IMG/VR virus record: IMGVR_UViG_3300049737_000029
Location: 1-54,899 of that record
From: a virus
Strand: one strand, 5' to 3'
Length of the DNA stretch: 54,899 bases
Under the pieces are notes generated by a model. That model worked only from the letters and a program-made list of their open reading frames with translations, did no database searches and had not been told where the DNA came from. Both the position numbers and the translations under genes were made by a program. Of this stretch, positions 27,178 to 34,996 are shown one piece after another. The number at the start of each line of letters is the position of its first letter. The first letter of the stretch is position 1.

Positions 27178-27382
27178 TATTATTATTAATCTCCTGTTGT
27201 TCGTCAAAGTCATTAGCCAATTCTACGAAGGCATCTGCCAATGAGTTATGTTTGTTTACTAAATCATATACATCACGTAGTATATTCTCAAGTAATGCTC
27301 TTTGTCTATTCTGTTCCCAGAGATTGAATGCAAGTATTGCAACCAACCCCAGTAATGATACATCTAACCACGTTATCAACAT
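27170..27382 (-). CDS. Small single-span membrane protein
   Basis: This 70-residue protein has an N-terminal transmembrane segment (residues 2-20, LITWLDVSLLGLVAILAFNLW), then a basic patch (RQRALLENILRDVYDLV) and an acidic end. It overlaps the helicase stop by 7 nt and the DUF3310 gene by 8 nt, so it is part of the replication operon. It could tether replication proteins to the membrane, but that is speculation. Confidence 0.5.
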   Translation of the reverse strand: MLITWLDVSLLGLVAILAFNLWEQNRQRALLENILRDVYDLVNKHNSLADAFVELANDFDEQQEINNNNG

Positions 27383-28599
27383 ACGTACCTAGCAATCTTG
27401 TACTCAAGGTCGGTGTGTACAATGCCATGCCATCCAGATAGTTTGTTCTTAACTATATTGATGTGTCGTTGATTGTCTTCTTCTTCTTGTCCTTCTACAG
27501 TTGGGTTCTTACTAATCATAATCATCAAGTCAGCTTCTGCTGCTTTACCTGTACGTGAGCCTTCCATCATAGCTTGGTTGAGTACAACCTTACCTTCTGC
27601 CTCGGCTGATAGCTGAGACATATAGAATACTGCACAGTCCTGTTGTTTAGCTATCTGCCTAGCTTGTATTGCATTAGCCTTGAGTGCTTCATCAGGACGT
27701 GAGAAACCTGCAGTGCGTGCAAACTTGTCACCCATGTCTAGTATAACTACATCAGGTTTGTATGACTTACATACTGACTCAACCCAATTCATATCACGTC
27801 CTGTTGCATCTTTGAACATGATGTTAGGTCGTATCTTAGCAAACGTAGCCATAGCATGCGCTCTATTCTTAACGATCTCATGCTTGTCCATACCAGTTGC
27901 AGCAGTAATGTATCTGTGTGCTACACGATGGTATCCTTCCTCATTACATAGCACAACTGTCTTAGCACCCTGCCACGCAAACCCATTAGGACCTGCAACA
28001 AGTGACGCATGGAAAGAAGTCTTACCAGTATTAGGTCTAGCACCTACTTCAATCAAGTGACCTGCATTGATACCTTCCACCTTACGTGTGAGTGTGGGTA
28101 TGTTGAACGTCCACTGTGACTCAAGGTCAGTCATAGCAATGATAGTATCAAGGTCAATGTCTTCCCACTCAACCTTTAGATTAGGTGTGAAGTCGTCACC
28201 ATACTGTTCAAGCATTTGACGTAAAGGTTCTAAGCTAGACTTACTACCATTGACATAATCAAAGCCAAGGTTAGCAATGTCCTCACCAATTACCTGTTGG
28301 AATAGTTTTGATAACACCTCTTGTGCTACATCACTACCCATTGGTTGTTCTTTGTTTACCTGACGAAACAATGCACTGTATGCTTGACGCTGTGCAGTTG
28401 TAAGCGTTGGGTTGTTAGACATAAACAATGCCTCAATCTCAGCAGGTGTAATACTACGCTCGTATGTATTCATGGCTGCATCAATTGCTTGCTTGATCTT
28501 GCGAACATCTTTACTAAACAATCTGTCTGGGCAACGTGCGCCCTTGTGATCATCATAGAAATCTTTGTCCATCAAGCTACGTATGAGGGATAGTTCCAT
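27376..28599 (-). CDS. DnaB-type replicative helicase (RecA fold)
   Basis: This 407-residue protein has a helical N-terminal domain (1-140), then the ATPase core with Walker A GARPNTGKTS (186-195) and Walker B VVILDMGDK near 280-288. YMSQLSAEAEGK and GSRTGKAAEADLMIMISKN, with IVKNKLSGWHG, correspond to the sensor and arginine-finger regions of DnaB/T7 gp4 helicases. It unwinds DNA at the fork. In T7 the primase is fused to the helicase; here it is the separate gene just upstream at 28605. AGGAGAAT precedes the start. Confidence 0.92.
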   Translation of the reverse strand: MELSLIRSLMDKDFYDDHKGARCPDRLFSKDVRKIKQAIDAAMNTYERSITPAEIEALFMSNNPTLTTAQRQAYSALFRQVNKEQPMGSDVAQEVLSKLFQQVIGEDIANLGFDYVNGSKSSLEPLRQMLEQYGDDFTPNLKVEWEDIDLDTIIAMTDLESQWTFNIPTLTRKVEGINAGHLIEVGARPNTGKTSFHASLVAGPNGFAWQGAKTVVLCNEEGYHRVAHRYITAATGMDKHEIVKNRAHAMATFAKIRPNIMFKDATGRDMNWVESVCKSYKPDVVILDMGDKFARTAGFSRPDEALKANAIQARQIAKQQDCAVFYMSQLSAEAEGKVVLNQAMMEGSRTGKAAEADLMIMISKNPTVEGQEEEDNQRHINIVKNKLSGWHGIVHTDLEYKIARYVC

Positions 28600-28604
28600 A
28601 TGTT

Positions 28605-29369
28605 TTATTCTCCTAGTGTTGAAAGGTTAGCCATGTCGGATGGCAGTCTATATTTAAGGTCGTCTTCTAGTCGTAGTACTTTGACATCATCAATGTAACC
28701 ACGTAAATCTTTTGCAAATTGCAGTGTCTTCGGTAATGCATCGGGGTCTAATGCAACTATTGCTGATGAGAACTGCGACAAGTACCTCTTGTGTCCATTA
28801 GATAATGACGTACCCAACACTGCAACCCCGACATATACACCACTCTCACTTACAACGGCAGCACTTACGCAGTCCTCAACAACTACAGCAGTTTTACCAC
28901 ATCCAAATGCATATGGCAAGTCACTCTTACCATATCTCTTCCACTTAGGTATACGTTTTCCAAGTGATCTGCCTGTAGCATCTACCATAACTCCATTGTG
29001 TACAACAGGGAACACCACACGATGTTCCTTCACATCATATAATAGACCTAGATGTTGTGCATCAAGACCCCACGTATCACAGAAGCCTGATATGCTTTCG
29101 TAATCTCGTACAAACCACTCAGGTTTTGAGAAACTTATAGCATGTGTCTCTTCTGCAACACGTCCTAATGACTTACGTATGTCCTCAGCAGTAAGTGTAG
29201 TACGAGTACCGCCACTAGCTGTACAACTAGCTTTGTAACAGTTCCATACAATAGAACCCATATTGTTTGTGACAGTAAATGTATTCTTAGTATTACACAT
29301 AGGACATGTCATACGCTTTGTTTCACCATTAGTAAGTGACAAATCATTTATAATACTAAGTATATTCAT
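28605..29369 (-). CDS. DNA primase with zinc finger and TOPRIM domain
   Basis: This 254-residue protein has an N-terminal zinc finger (Cys22, Cys25, Cys44, Cys49), as in T7 gp4 primase, which reads the template start site. A TOPRIM-like fold follows, with Glu165-Asp166 in AVVVED and the Asp208.Asp210 pair in VALDPD. It makes RNA primers for the polymerase. It is not fused to helicase. Its ATG overlaps the recombinase stop (TAATG). Confidence 0.88.
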   Translation of the reverse strand: MNILSIINDLSLTNGETKRMTCPMCNTKNTFTVTNNMGSIVWNCYKASCTASGGTRTTLTAEDIRKSLGRVAEETHAISFSKPEWFVRDYESISGFCDTWGLDAQHLGLLYDVKEHRVVFPVVHNGVMVDATGRSLGKRIPKWKRYGKSDLPYAFGCGKTAVVVEDCVSAAVVSESGVYVGVAVLGTSLSNGHKRYLSQFSSAIVALDPDALPKTLQFAKDLRGYIDDVKVLRLEDDLKYRLPSDMANLSTLGE

Positions 29370-30490
29370 TATGTATCACTTTCTATGTTACTCGCTGCAC
29401 TCGATTGTACACTTACATTTCTCTGTGTCAAGGCATTATTTGCAGAATCATATGTATGTTTCATATATGGTTGCACAGAAGACACATGATTGTGTCCAGT
29501 AACAGACATCACTTGTCCAATTGGTACACCTGCATCAACCATCTGTGTCACACCTGTTCTACGTAAGTCCATTAGACGTAACTCTTCTGGTAACTTAGCT
29601 AATCTCATGACACGTCTACCTACCTTAGACAAACGTTCCATTGCATATGGTTGGTACTTACCGCCCATTGGTCGTGGGTGTGGTGCTACATAATCTTGAA
29701 AGCCAAAGTCATTACGCTGTTCATTCAACATGTGGCATAGATCATCTGATATTGGTAGTGATACATCTGCCCTACGTTTACTCTGCTCTAACTCTAGTCG
29801 CTGTGTACGCAAGTCAATGTTCTCCCACTTCAGTGTACGCATGTCACCTAGACGTTGACACCATTCATATGCCATGTGCACAATCAAGCCTACATTCCTG
29901 TAGTCAAAATCGCTGTACGAATAATCAAGAAACCTGACAACATCACCATGTGACCATACAACCTTACGCTGTGGCAATGCCTTACGCTTGATGCTAGTCC
30001 AAGGATTTTGTGTGGCATGTTCCATGTCAATAGCATAGTTGTATACCCTACTTGCACATGTTGCAGCATGATTAGCGAAACTAATACCACGCTTAACCCA
30101 CTCCTCATATGCTTGCTTGGCAACCTTAGTTGTTACACTGTCATACTTCTTACCGCCCATAGTCTGATGGAGTATGGTTAGGAAGTATCTGTAATCCACC
30201 TTAGTTGTGTCTCGTAACATATTGAAATCATTAGATTGATAGTAGTAGTTAATCAAATCTGTCACCTTACTTGATGGCTTTATCTGTACCACTGTCGCTT
30301 TTTGTTCACGCCAATGGTCAATGTCTGCGTTCAACTCCTTCACAATACTACGCACTTCCTTGAGGTCAGTGCCATACTCTTGACGTGATACCACACCCTC
30401 ATCCACTAAGTTCTGCGGCGGATTAAATCTGTAAGAGATCACCCCGTGAGGTGATACTCTCTCTTGTACATATCTAGGTAGCTTAGGCAT
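29369..30490 (-). CDS. Tyrosine recombinase / integrase
   Basis: This 373-residue protein has an N-terminal arm and SAM-like domain (VTDLINYYYQ..., SRVYNYAID), then the catalytic domain. Candidate catalytic residues are Arg213 (CQRLGDMRTL), Lys238 (SKRRAD), Arg310 (MDLRRTG), His333 (TGHNH) and Tyr342 (PYMKHT). The first histidine of the usual HxLR box is Met307, an uncommon substitution. The gene is locked by TAATG overlaps between DUF932 and primase, without a flanking non-coding attP. It may integrate the phage, or resolve concatemers or dimers. Confidence 0.88.
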   Translation of the reverse strand: MPKLPRYVQERVSPHGVISYRFNPPQNLVDEGVVSRQEYGTDLKEVRSIVKELNADIDHWREQKATVVQIKPSSKVTDLINYYYQSNDFNMLRDTTKVDYRYFLTILHQTMGGKKYDSVTTKVAKQAYEEWVKRGISFANHAATCASRVYNYAIDMEHATQNPWTSIKRKALPQRKVVWSHGDVVRFLDYSYSDFDYRNVGLIVHMAYEWCQRLGDMRTLKWENIDLRTQRLELEQSKRRADVSLPISDDLCHMLNEQRNDFGFQDYVAPHPRPMGGKYQPYAMERLSKVGRRVMRLAKLPEELRLMDLRRTGVTQMVDAGVPIGQVMSVTGHNHVSSVQPYMKHTYDSANNALTQRNVSVQSSAASNIESDT

Positions 30491-31317
30491 TAAGCAACAT
30501 CCAATACACGAAACTGATTACTGCTTACCCACTTGGATACCTCTTGCTCACGTGACCACATGTTGATAGCTTGTGTATCATGTCCCGTGTTACGTAGGTT
30601 GAAACCATTACGTTCATCAGCATAACTAGCGTAGTTAGTGAAGGCAGAATACAATGCAAACTTGTTGTGTCCACGCACACTAGCCTCAGCATTATACAAG
30701 CTGAACATCTTCTCAGCCTTAGTCTTAGAGCTAATGATACTCTCAATCAAATCTTTTACATTGATGAACTTGAGGCTAGTCTCTGCCCACACTTGCATTC
30801 TCTTAGCTTGATCAAAGAAGTCAGTACGAGCACGATTTAGTTCGTAGATAAAACTATCCATAGTAAAGTTAGATGTGTTCTTCTTACGCACCTTGTCGTG
30901 ATCACCAGTAATCATGCCGTTAGTACAGAAGAAATCTATAGCACCAAAGAATACTTGGTTACTACATGATCCATCAATACCATGTAAGCTGATGATCCTA
31001 TTACCAATCTCAGTCTCAGCTTTGTCAGTTGTAATTTTAGTCTTGATGTTAGGTAGTGTCACGTCAAGCATAGCCCATGCACCATTACGTGCTGTTCTAA
31101 ACTGATTGACTGCACCATCTAATGCATCAGCACCTAGCTCTTGTGTAGCAGTGTCCATTACACCACGAAAGAAATCACCATGTGCTGCACACTGGAATGT
31201 ATTACCCACAATGCCAAGGTATTCACCTGTATCTTCATTGATAACGTACTTCTTATCGTGCATTTTTGTTGGTTCAAATGCTACTTTGAAGTCTAGGTGA
31301 TCAGGTATATAAGTCAT
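30490..31317 (-). CDS. DUF932 family protein
   Basis: The start at 31317 is chosen because GGAG lies seven bases upstream; an in-frame ATG exists at 31329. The 275-residue product carries the DUF932 pattern: YVINEDTGEYLGIVGNTF near the N-terminus, AWAMLDVTLP, GIDGSCSNQVFFGAIDFFCTNGM and ASVRGHNKFALYSAFTNYAS. DUF932 proteins are widespread in phages and plasmids, near replication genes, and their activity is not established. It is first in the operon DUF932-recombinase-primase-helicase, behind a promoter/operator region. Confidence 0.85.
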   Translation of the reverse strand: MTYIPDHLDFKVAFEPTKMHDKKYVINEDTGEYLGIVGNTFQCAAHGDFFRGVMDTATQELGADALDGAVNQFRTARNGAWAMLDVTLPNIKTKITTDKAETEIGNRIISLHGIDGSCSNQVFFGAIDFFCTNGMITGDHDKVRKKNTSNFTMDSFIYELNRARTDFFDQAKRMQVWAETSLKFINVKDLIESIISSKTKAEKMFSLYNAEASVRGHNKFALYSAFTNYASYADERNGFNLRNTGHDTQAINMWSREQEVSKWVSSNQFRVLDVA

Positions 31318-31342
31318 ATTATTCTCCATTTGTTTAAGTATG

Positions 31343-31392
31343 TGGCAACTGTGCCATGTTTGTATAGTAATGTCAATGCTTTATAATATCAA
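31343..31392 (-). promoter_or_regulatory. Promoter and operator-like palindrome upstream of DUF932
   Basis: On the minus strand TTGATA (31392-31387), a 17-bp spacer and TACTAT (31369-31364) form a reasonable sigma70 promoter. Just downstream, around +1 to +20, lies the inverted repeat TGGCA-N4-TGCCA (31343-31356), well placed to act as a repressor site. It would drive the DUF932-recombinase-primase-helicase genes. Confidence 0.55.
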
Positions 31393-31557
31393 ACTAGTTA
31401 CATAGCGAACTAACACTGAGAAGGCAAAGCCAATACCTAACATAGCAAATGCTGTGAATATTACTACGGCTATCGTCATTATAGTTGCATCACGTTTCTC
31501 TTTGCGTGCTTGTACTGTTACAGGTTTACTTCTGTAGTATGGTTTATATTGTGTCAT
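31381..31557 (-). CDS. Small membrane protein (58 residues)
   Basis: This short gene follows AAAGGAG with good spacing. The N-terminus is basic and hydrophilic (MTQYKPYYRSKPVTVQARKE); residues 25-57 form one or two apolar segments (MTIAVVIFTAFAMLGIGFAF, SVLVRYVTSLIL). Topology is probably N-in with a single long or hairpin membrane helix. The 3' end carries the -35 element of the DUF932 promoter. Function unknown. Confidence 0.6.
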   Translation of the reverse strand: MTQYKPYYRSKPVTVQARKEKRDATIMTIAVVIFTAFAMLGIGFAFSVLVRYVTSLIL

Positions 31558-31577
31558 TGTTTTATCTCCTTTGTATT

Positions 31578-31763
31578 TTATGTGTATTCAAACACTACTT
31601 CTTTTATTATAAATAAATGTCCATCAGCTCTCATGATTTCATCTGCGCTAAACAGTCTATCATCTGGGTCTTCATCAAGAGGGTGTGCTATGTATACTGC
31701 ATAACCTTCTGCATAAGCCCTTAAAGCTTTGGACATACTATATGTTTGTATTTCATCAGTCAT
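31578..31763 (-). CDS. Small hypothetical protein (61 residues)
   Basis: It is preceded by AAAGGAG eight bases upstream and starts inside the stop of the gene before it. The sequence MTDEIQTYSMSKALRAYAEG is followed by PLDEDPDDRLFSADEI and a beta-like HLFIIKEVVFEYT end. It is acidic and soluble. I do not recognise a family; it is one of the early small proteins. Confidence 0.55.
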   Translation of the reverse strand: MTDEIQTYSMSKALRAYAEGYAVYIAHPLDEDPDDRLFSADEIMRADGHLFIIKEVVFEYT

Positions 31764-31929
31764 TGTAAAACTCCTTTACATTTAGTTGTACTTCACCATC
31801 AATTGTATCATCTACAATTTCTATATCTATACGCTCACCTGTATCTTGATCATAAATACACACAAGTTCATCTGAATAGTGAGACTCTAGTGCTTGTTCA
31901 AGTTGCAATATTAGCTCTTTAATTGTCAT
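31756..31929 (-). CDS. Small acidic hypothetical protein (57 residues)
   Basis: The gene reads MTIKELILQLEQALESHYSD, then VCIYDQDTGERIDIEIVDDTIDGEVQLNV in consecutive short strands, ending KEFYND. GAAAGGG precedes the start, and the stop overlaps the next start. An N-terminal helix plus beta hairpin layout occurs in many small phage proteins. Function unknown. Confidence 0.6.
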   Translation of the reverse strand: MTIKELILQLEQALESHYSDELVCIYDQDTGERIDIEIVDDTIDGEVQLNVKEFYND

Positions 31930-31930
31930 A

Positions 31931-33034
31931 TCATAACCCTTTCAATATATGTGCTATCACGTCTACAGTCCACCCATTGCCGAGCATCTTGTAACGCTGT
32001 GTGTTTGATACACCTTCAGTGTACCCATCTGGTATTGTTTGTAAGCGTTCACATTCTAATGGTGTTAGCTTACGCCAAGACAAGTTCTCAATCAAGATAC
32101 TGTCCTTAGTTACTGTGGTTAAACAATTAGTTTTATCATCTTCTCTGACCTCAATCATCTGTTTGATAGGTATAGTTGTATCATAATCTTTACGAGTACC
32201 ATTAGCATCTAGTCTTCGACCAACCATACGCCCACCCTTCACCAATACTTTAGGCTCTAAGTTACCACCACTTGAGGCACACAGACTAGGTGCTTTACCT
32301 TCGGCTGCATACACCCTTCGTACATATCCGTGACCTTTTAGATCAGCGTCACCTACATGACACATCTGATCATCACTAAACACCAACTGTCTACGATGCT
32401 TCTCGAAATATGATTTGAGATTACCACCCTTGAAATAATTAGCATCAAGACAATGTGACTTAGTTCTGTCAGTCAAACCATCCTCAAGTATATCTTTCAA
32501 TACTATACCTTTGTCTTCTGGTTGTTGAATACCTTCGATGTTAGTCCAATAGAAACGTTTCCTATTCTGTGCAGACACTAGCGCACTGTTGATTAGGTAC
32601 TTGTTTACATTAGGCAATGCTTGCTCAGTGTGGTACGTGATATACTCCTCAAAAGCATTCGACATTCTAACATTCTCCATTAGGTACTTAGCATTAGGGT
32701 TATGCTCTAGCACATGTTGCATGATGTCTAGTACTACCCAAAACAATTGACCTCGTGGATCACGATCACCTTGCTGTTGACCTGCAACTGACCATGCCTG
32801 ACACGGGAAACCTGCTGTGACTAGATCAACTTGTGACCAATCAATATCCCATGATCTCCACTCAGTCATATCACCTACCTGTATAGTGTCAGGATAATTT
32901 TTCTGTGTAATTTTAATAGCATGTGGGTCTATCTCACTAGCTATATAAGTATCAGCACGTAAGCCTATCTTATCACCTGCTATCTGACCACCTGATAAGC
33001 CATCACATAAGGATAGTTGTGTTCTAATCTTCAT
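31931..33034 (-). CDS. C5-cytosine DNA methyltransferase
   Basis: This 367-residue enzyme transfers a methyl group from SAM to C5 of cytosine. Motif I is LSLCDGLSGGQIA, motif IV GFPCQAWSVAG (nucleophile Cys78), motif VI MENVR (Glu120), motif VIII QNRKRFYW, and the late motifs are ERLQTIPDGYTEG and RYKMLGNGW (motif IX/X region). The CDGLSGGQ opening recalls DNMT3-like phage enzymes. No restriction enzyme gene is adjacent, so it is probably a solitary protective or regulatory methylase. A strong AAAGGA site precedes it. Confidence 0.92.
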   Translation of the reverse strand: MKIRTQLSLCDGLSGGQIAGDKIGLRADTYIASEIDPHAIKITQKNYPDTIQVGDMTEWRSWDIDWSQVDLVTAGFPCQAWSVAGQQQGDRDPRGQLFWVVLDIMQHVLEHNPNAKYLMENVRMSNAFEEYITYHTEQALPNVNKYLINSALVSAQNRKRFYWTNIEGIQQPEDKGIVLKDILEDGLTDRTKSHCLDANYFKGGNLKSYFEKHRRQLVFSDDQMCHVGDADLKGHGYVRRVYAAEGKAPSLCASSGGNLEPKVLVKGGRMVGRRLDANGTRKDYDTTIPIKQMIEVREDDKTNCLTTVTKDSILIENLSWRKLTPLECERLQTIPDGYTEGVSNTQRYKMLGNGWTVDVIAHILKGL

Positions 33035-33332
33035 TGTTATATTCCTTTACAAATTGTTGTAGCTCTTCAAAGCTATCAGTACTACATAGCCATGCATGAT
33101 CATCTGACTCACCATTGTAGGTGCTTGCCAATTGAGCTATGAAACGTGTAAACATACCCCAATCTGTACCCCAAATGTTTTTTGCATCAGCCTCACGCAC
33201 ATTTGCATCATGGCTGCCCATCCATATGTGTAGACCATTTACTTGGTAGCTTGGTAGTTCATCATGATGATGGCTTGTACACTTCCATTCTTTTGGTATA
33301 TCTAAATCAACTAAGTATGTATCCCAATGCAT
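33024..33332 (-). CDS. Hypothetical protein
   Basis: This 102-residue protein follows GAAAGGA, itself just downstream of an AGTCCAA-type palindrome. It is His/Trp-rich at the start (MHWDTYLVDLDIPKEWKCTS, HHHDELP) with VNGLHIWMGSHDANV and a helical acidic end. It overlaps the methyltransferase start by 11 nt, so the two are coupled. Family unknown. Confidence 0.55.
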   Translation of the reverse strand: MHWDTYLVDLDIPKEWKCTSHHHDELPSYQVNGLHIWMGSHDANVREADAKNIWGTDWGMFTRFIAQLASTYNGESDDHAWLCSTDSFEELQQFVKEYNNED

Positions 33333-33353
33333 TTTATATTTCCTTTCATGGTT

Positions 33354-33369
33354 AGTCCAATGTTGGACT
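33354..33369. repeat. AGTCCAA-N2-TTGGACT palindrome, copy 1
   Basis: A perfect 7-bp arm palindrome with centre TG, in the gap between two minus-strand genes. It ends six bases before the GAAAGG ribosome site of the gene at 33024. It is a member of a seven-copy family confined to 33.3-37.4 kb. Confidence 0.9.
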
Positions 33370-33605
33370 TATTGAATTGATGGTGGGGTTTCACTTATGT
33401 ATCCCCATGATGAGTATACCTCATGTACTCTCTCACTACAATCGACAAACTCAACTCGTGAATCAGGTTTGCTACGCATCATCATATGAATAGCAAACTC
33501 CGAAGCTGTACGCCAATCACTGACAGAAGGATACGTATCATCTAACTTAATGATAGTATTCTCACTGTCAATGGCTAACGTGACTTCATATGCCATAACA
33601 GGCAT
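33369..33605 (-). CDS. Small hypothetical protein
   Basis: This 78-residue protein has GAGGAAGAG about six bases before the ATG. The sequence MAYEVTLAIDSENTIIKLDD starts a beta-rich domain, followed by WRTASEFAIHMMMRSKPDSRVEFVD. It is acidic and soluble with no motif I can name. The stop touches palindrome copy 1. Confidence 0.5.
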   Translation of the reverse strand: MPVMAYEVTLAIDSENTIIKLDDTYPSVSDWRTASEFAIHMMMRSKPDSRVEFVDCSERVHEVYSSWGYISETPPSIQ

Positions 33606-33608
33606 ACG

Positions 33609-33848
33609 TTACTCTTCCTCAGTTTTGAATGCAAACCTCAGTGAATACCAAGCTGACTCAATCTTACCTATGTCTGACATGTATAGATCATGCGCTTCTG
33701 TAGCCATAGAATACGTGTCACGCAAAACCTTTTGAGCTTCTTCGATAGCTTCACGCTGTTCCTTAGACATACTAGCCAATAACTTTTTATTTACCTTATA
33801 CCTAGCCATACGTTCAGCTTTCCACTGTGCTTGTGTTTTATTTGACAT
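33609..33848 (-). CDS. Small basic helical protein
   Basis: The start at 33848 is chosen for the GGAGGCG site; 14 further codons are open upstream. The product is 79 residues and mostly helical: QAQWKAERMARYKVNKKLLAS, EQREAIEEAQKVLRDTYSMA, and LRFAFKTEEE. It could be a DNA-binding or anti-host protein. Family unknown. Confidence 0.5.
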   Translation of the reverse strand: MSNKTQAQWKAERMARYKVNKKLLASMSKEQREAIEEAQKVLRDTYSMATEAHDLYMSDIGKIESAWYSLRFAFKTEEE

Positions 33849-33853
33849 TGTTA

Positions 33854-34180
33854 TTACGCCTCCAATTGTTGTTTGATATCTGCCAACCAAGTGACAAGCA
33901 TCTTTTGTTGTGTCTTCAATGTAGCACGCTTAGTAGTGTACTTGCTACCTATTAAACCTACAGATTGTAGTACTTGTACCCTATATACAATACGATTAGG
34001 GTATTCGTTTAAGTCAGATGCAATCTGTTTTATAGTAGACACTCTCCAGTTCTGTAGAATGTAATCATCAACAGATGCATAGTTGTAGGTATGAATACCT
34101 GCTCTTGACATGTGTGCTGTGTGCTTCACATATAGTTCTGGGTTAGTGTTTTTTACTAGTGGTTTTGAAATAGTAGTCAT
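33854..34180 (-). CDS. Putative HTH regulator
   Basis: This 108-residue protein contains a likely helix-turn-helix: STIKQIASDLNEYPNRIVYR followed by a VQVLQSVGLIG helix, in the position of a winged-helix or MarR-like reader, then a basic TTKRATLKTQQKML segment. It has an AAGGAG site. It is the only obvious DNA-binding candidate inside the palindrome-rich early region and might be the protein that reads those sites; this is inference. Confidence 0.5.
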   Translation of the reverse strand: MTTISKPLVKNTNPELYVKHTAHMSRAGIHTYNYASVDDYILQNWRVSTIKQIASDLNEYPNRIVYRVQVLQSVGLIGSKYTTKRATLKTQQKMLVTWLADIKQQLEA

Positions 34181-34194
34181 TTTATGTTAGCTCC

Positions 34195-34356
34195 TTATGC
34201 TATACGTTTTGGTTTATAATCTGTTATGCCTCTTTGCATATTAGTTTTAATCTTACGTGCTGTTGAACGCTCACGCTTCCAATCATCACGCTTAGGCTTC
34301 TTCTTCTTAGTAGTTAGTCCAATGTTGGACTTAGTGAACTTAATAAAGTTCTTCAT
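34195..34356 (-). CDS. Small very basic protein (53 residues), palindrome inside ORF
   Basis: The frame from ATG 34356 gives a highly basic product, MKNFIKFTKSNIGLTTKKKK, then PKRDDWKRERSTARKI and an RGITDYKPKRIA end. Codons 9-14 contain palindrome copy 2. The only good ribosome site (GGGAGG) serves an ATG 14 nt further upstream, in another frame, that encodes only ten residues (MNAVYYEELY), so translation might depend on re-initiation. A frameshift in the data is an alternative. It is moderately likely to be real. Confidence 0.45.
   Translation of the reverse strand: MKNFIKFTKSNIGLTTKKKKPKRDDWKRERSTARKIKTNMQRGITDYKPKRIA
34316..34331. repeat. AGTCCAA-N2-TTGGACT palindrome, copy 2
   Basis: A perfect copy (centre TG) of the early-region palindrome, here about 25-40 nt into a short basic ORF rather than in a gap. 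Confidence 0.85.
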
Positions 34357-34375
34357 AGTATACTGCATTCATATG

Positions 34376-34996
34376 TTACCTCCCGTATGTTATACATTCT
34401 ACATGAAATTTAGATACGACATTGCCTGTAGTAAGCTTACGATTAGCTTTGTTACCTGCAACATACTCGCACCATGTGTTCCACCAATACTTTGAACCAG
34501 AACGTTGAGTAAGTACTATGTACTCTTCAACCTTTCGACGTGCAGTCTCTGGCTTCATAGCCTTTGGTGGTGTCTTAACCAAGTTAGGATTGATACCTAG
34601 TCGCTTGACATTGTGTCCATCAATACAAGCCACATTGAAACCTAAACATTGAGCAAGGAAAGATGCCTTGACCATACCCAAGTTAGGTACTTGCATAAAT
34701 AACTCAACAACATCAGCACAAGCTTCAACACTGTTGTAACCTTTTGCATCTGCAATCTTGTACATCTCACTACGTAGGTAGTCACCATGCTTGATAAGGT
34801 ACTTGTAACCTTCATCTTTTTTGCCCCATAAGCAATTGGCTTTCACACCATCTATGCTTACTTTTTCCATGCTACCTTTTACTGTGGATAAACCTGCTTG
34901 TATCGTTAGCAATACAAACAAGCCAGTGTTTACAAATGCATCTGTACCACCCCAACGGACAAACGATTTGATTTCTCTTACATCACGACTATACAT
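34376..34996 (-). CDS. HhH-type DNA-binding / glycosylase-like protein
   Basis: The start is set at ATG 34996, overlapping the upstream stop (TAATG) with GAGGATA before it; ten more codons are open. The 206-residue product contains VPNLGMVKASFLAQCLGFNV followed by CIDGHNVKRLGI, a helix-hairpin-helix layout as in the HhH-GPD DNA glycosylase superfamily. The motif is preceded by a helical domain and followed by YWWNTWCEYV. It may bind or repair DNA. The catalytic aspartate is not certain (Asp in IDGHN is a candidate). Confidence 0.6.
   Translation of the reverse strand: MYSRDVREIKSFVRWGGTDAFVNTGLFVLLTIQAGLSTVKGSMEKVSIDGVKANCLWGKKDEGYKYLIKHGDYLRSEMYKIADAKGYNSVEACADVVELFMQVPNLGMVKASFLAQCLGFNVACIDGHNVKRLGINPNLVKTPPKAMKPETARRKVEEYIVLTQRSGSKYWWNTWCEYVAGNKANRKLTTGNVVSKFHVECITYGR

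Noticed and set aside
27680-28060. 126-residue plus-strand frame inside the helicase gene.
   Set aside because: Antisense shadow of the ATPase core.
34883-34891. A perfect DnaA box (TGTGGATAA).
   Set aside because: It is single, lies inside the HhH protein gene and one such match is expected by chance in a genome of this size.
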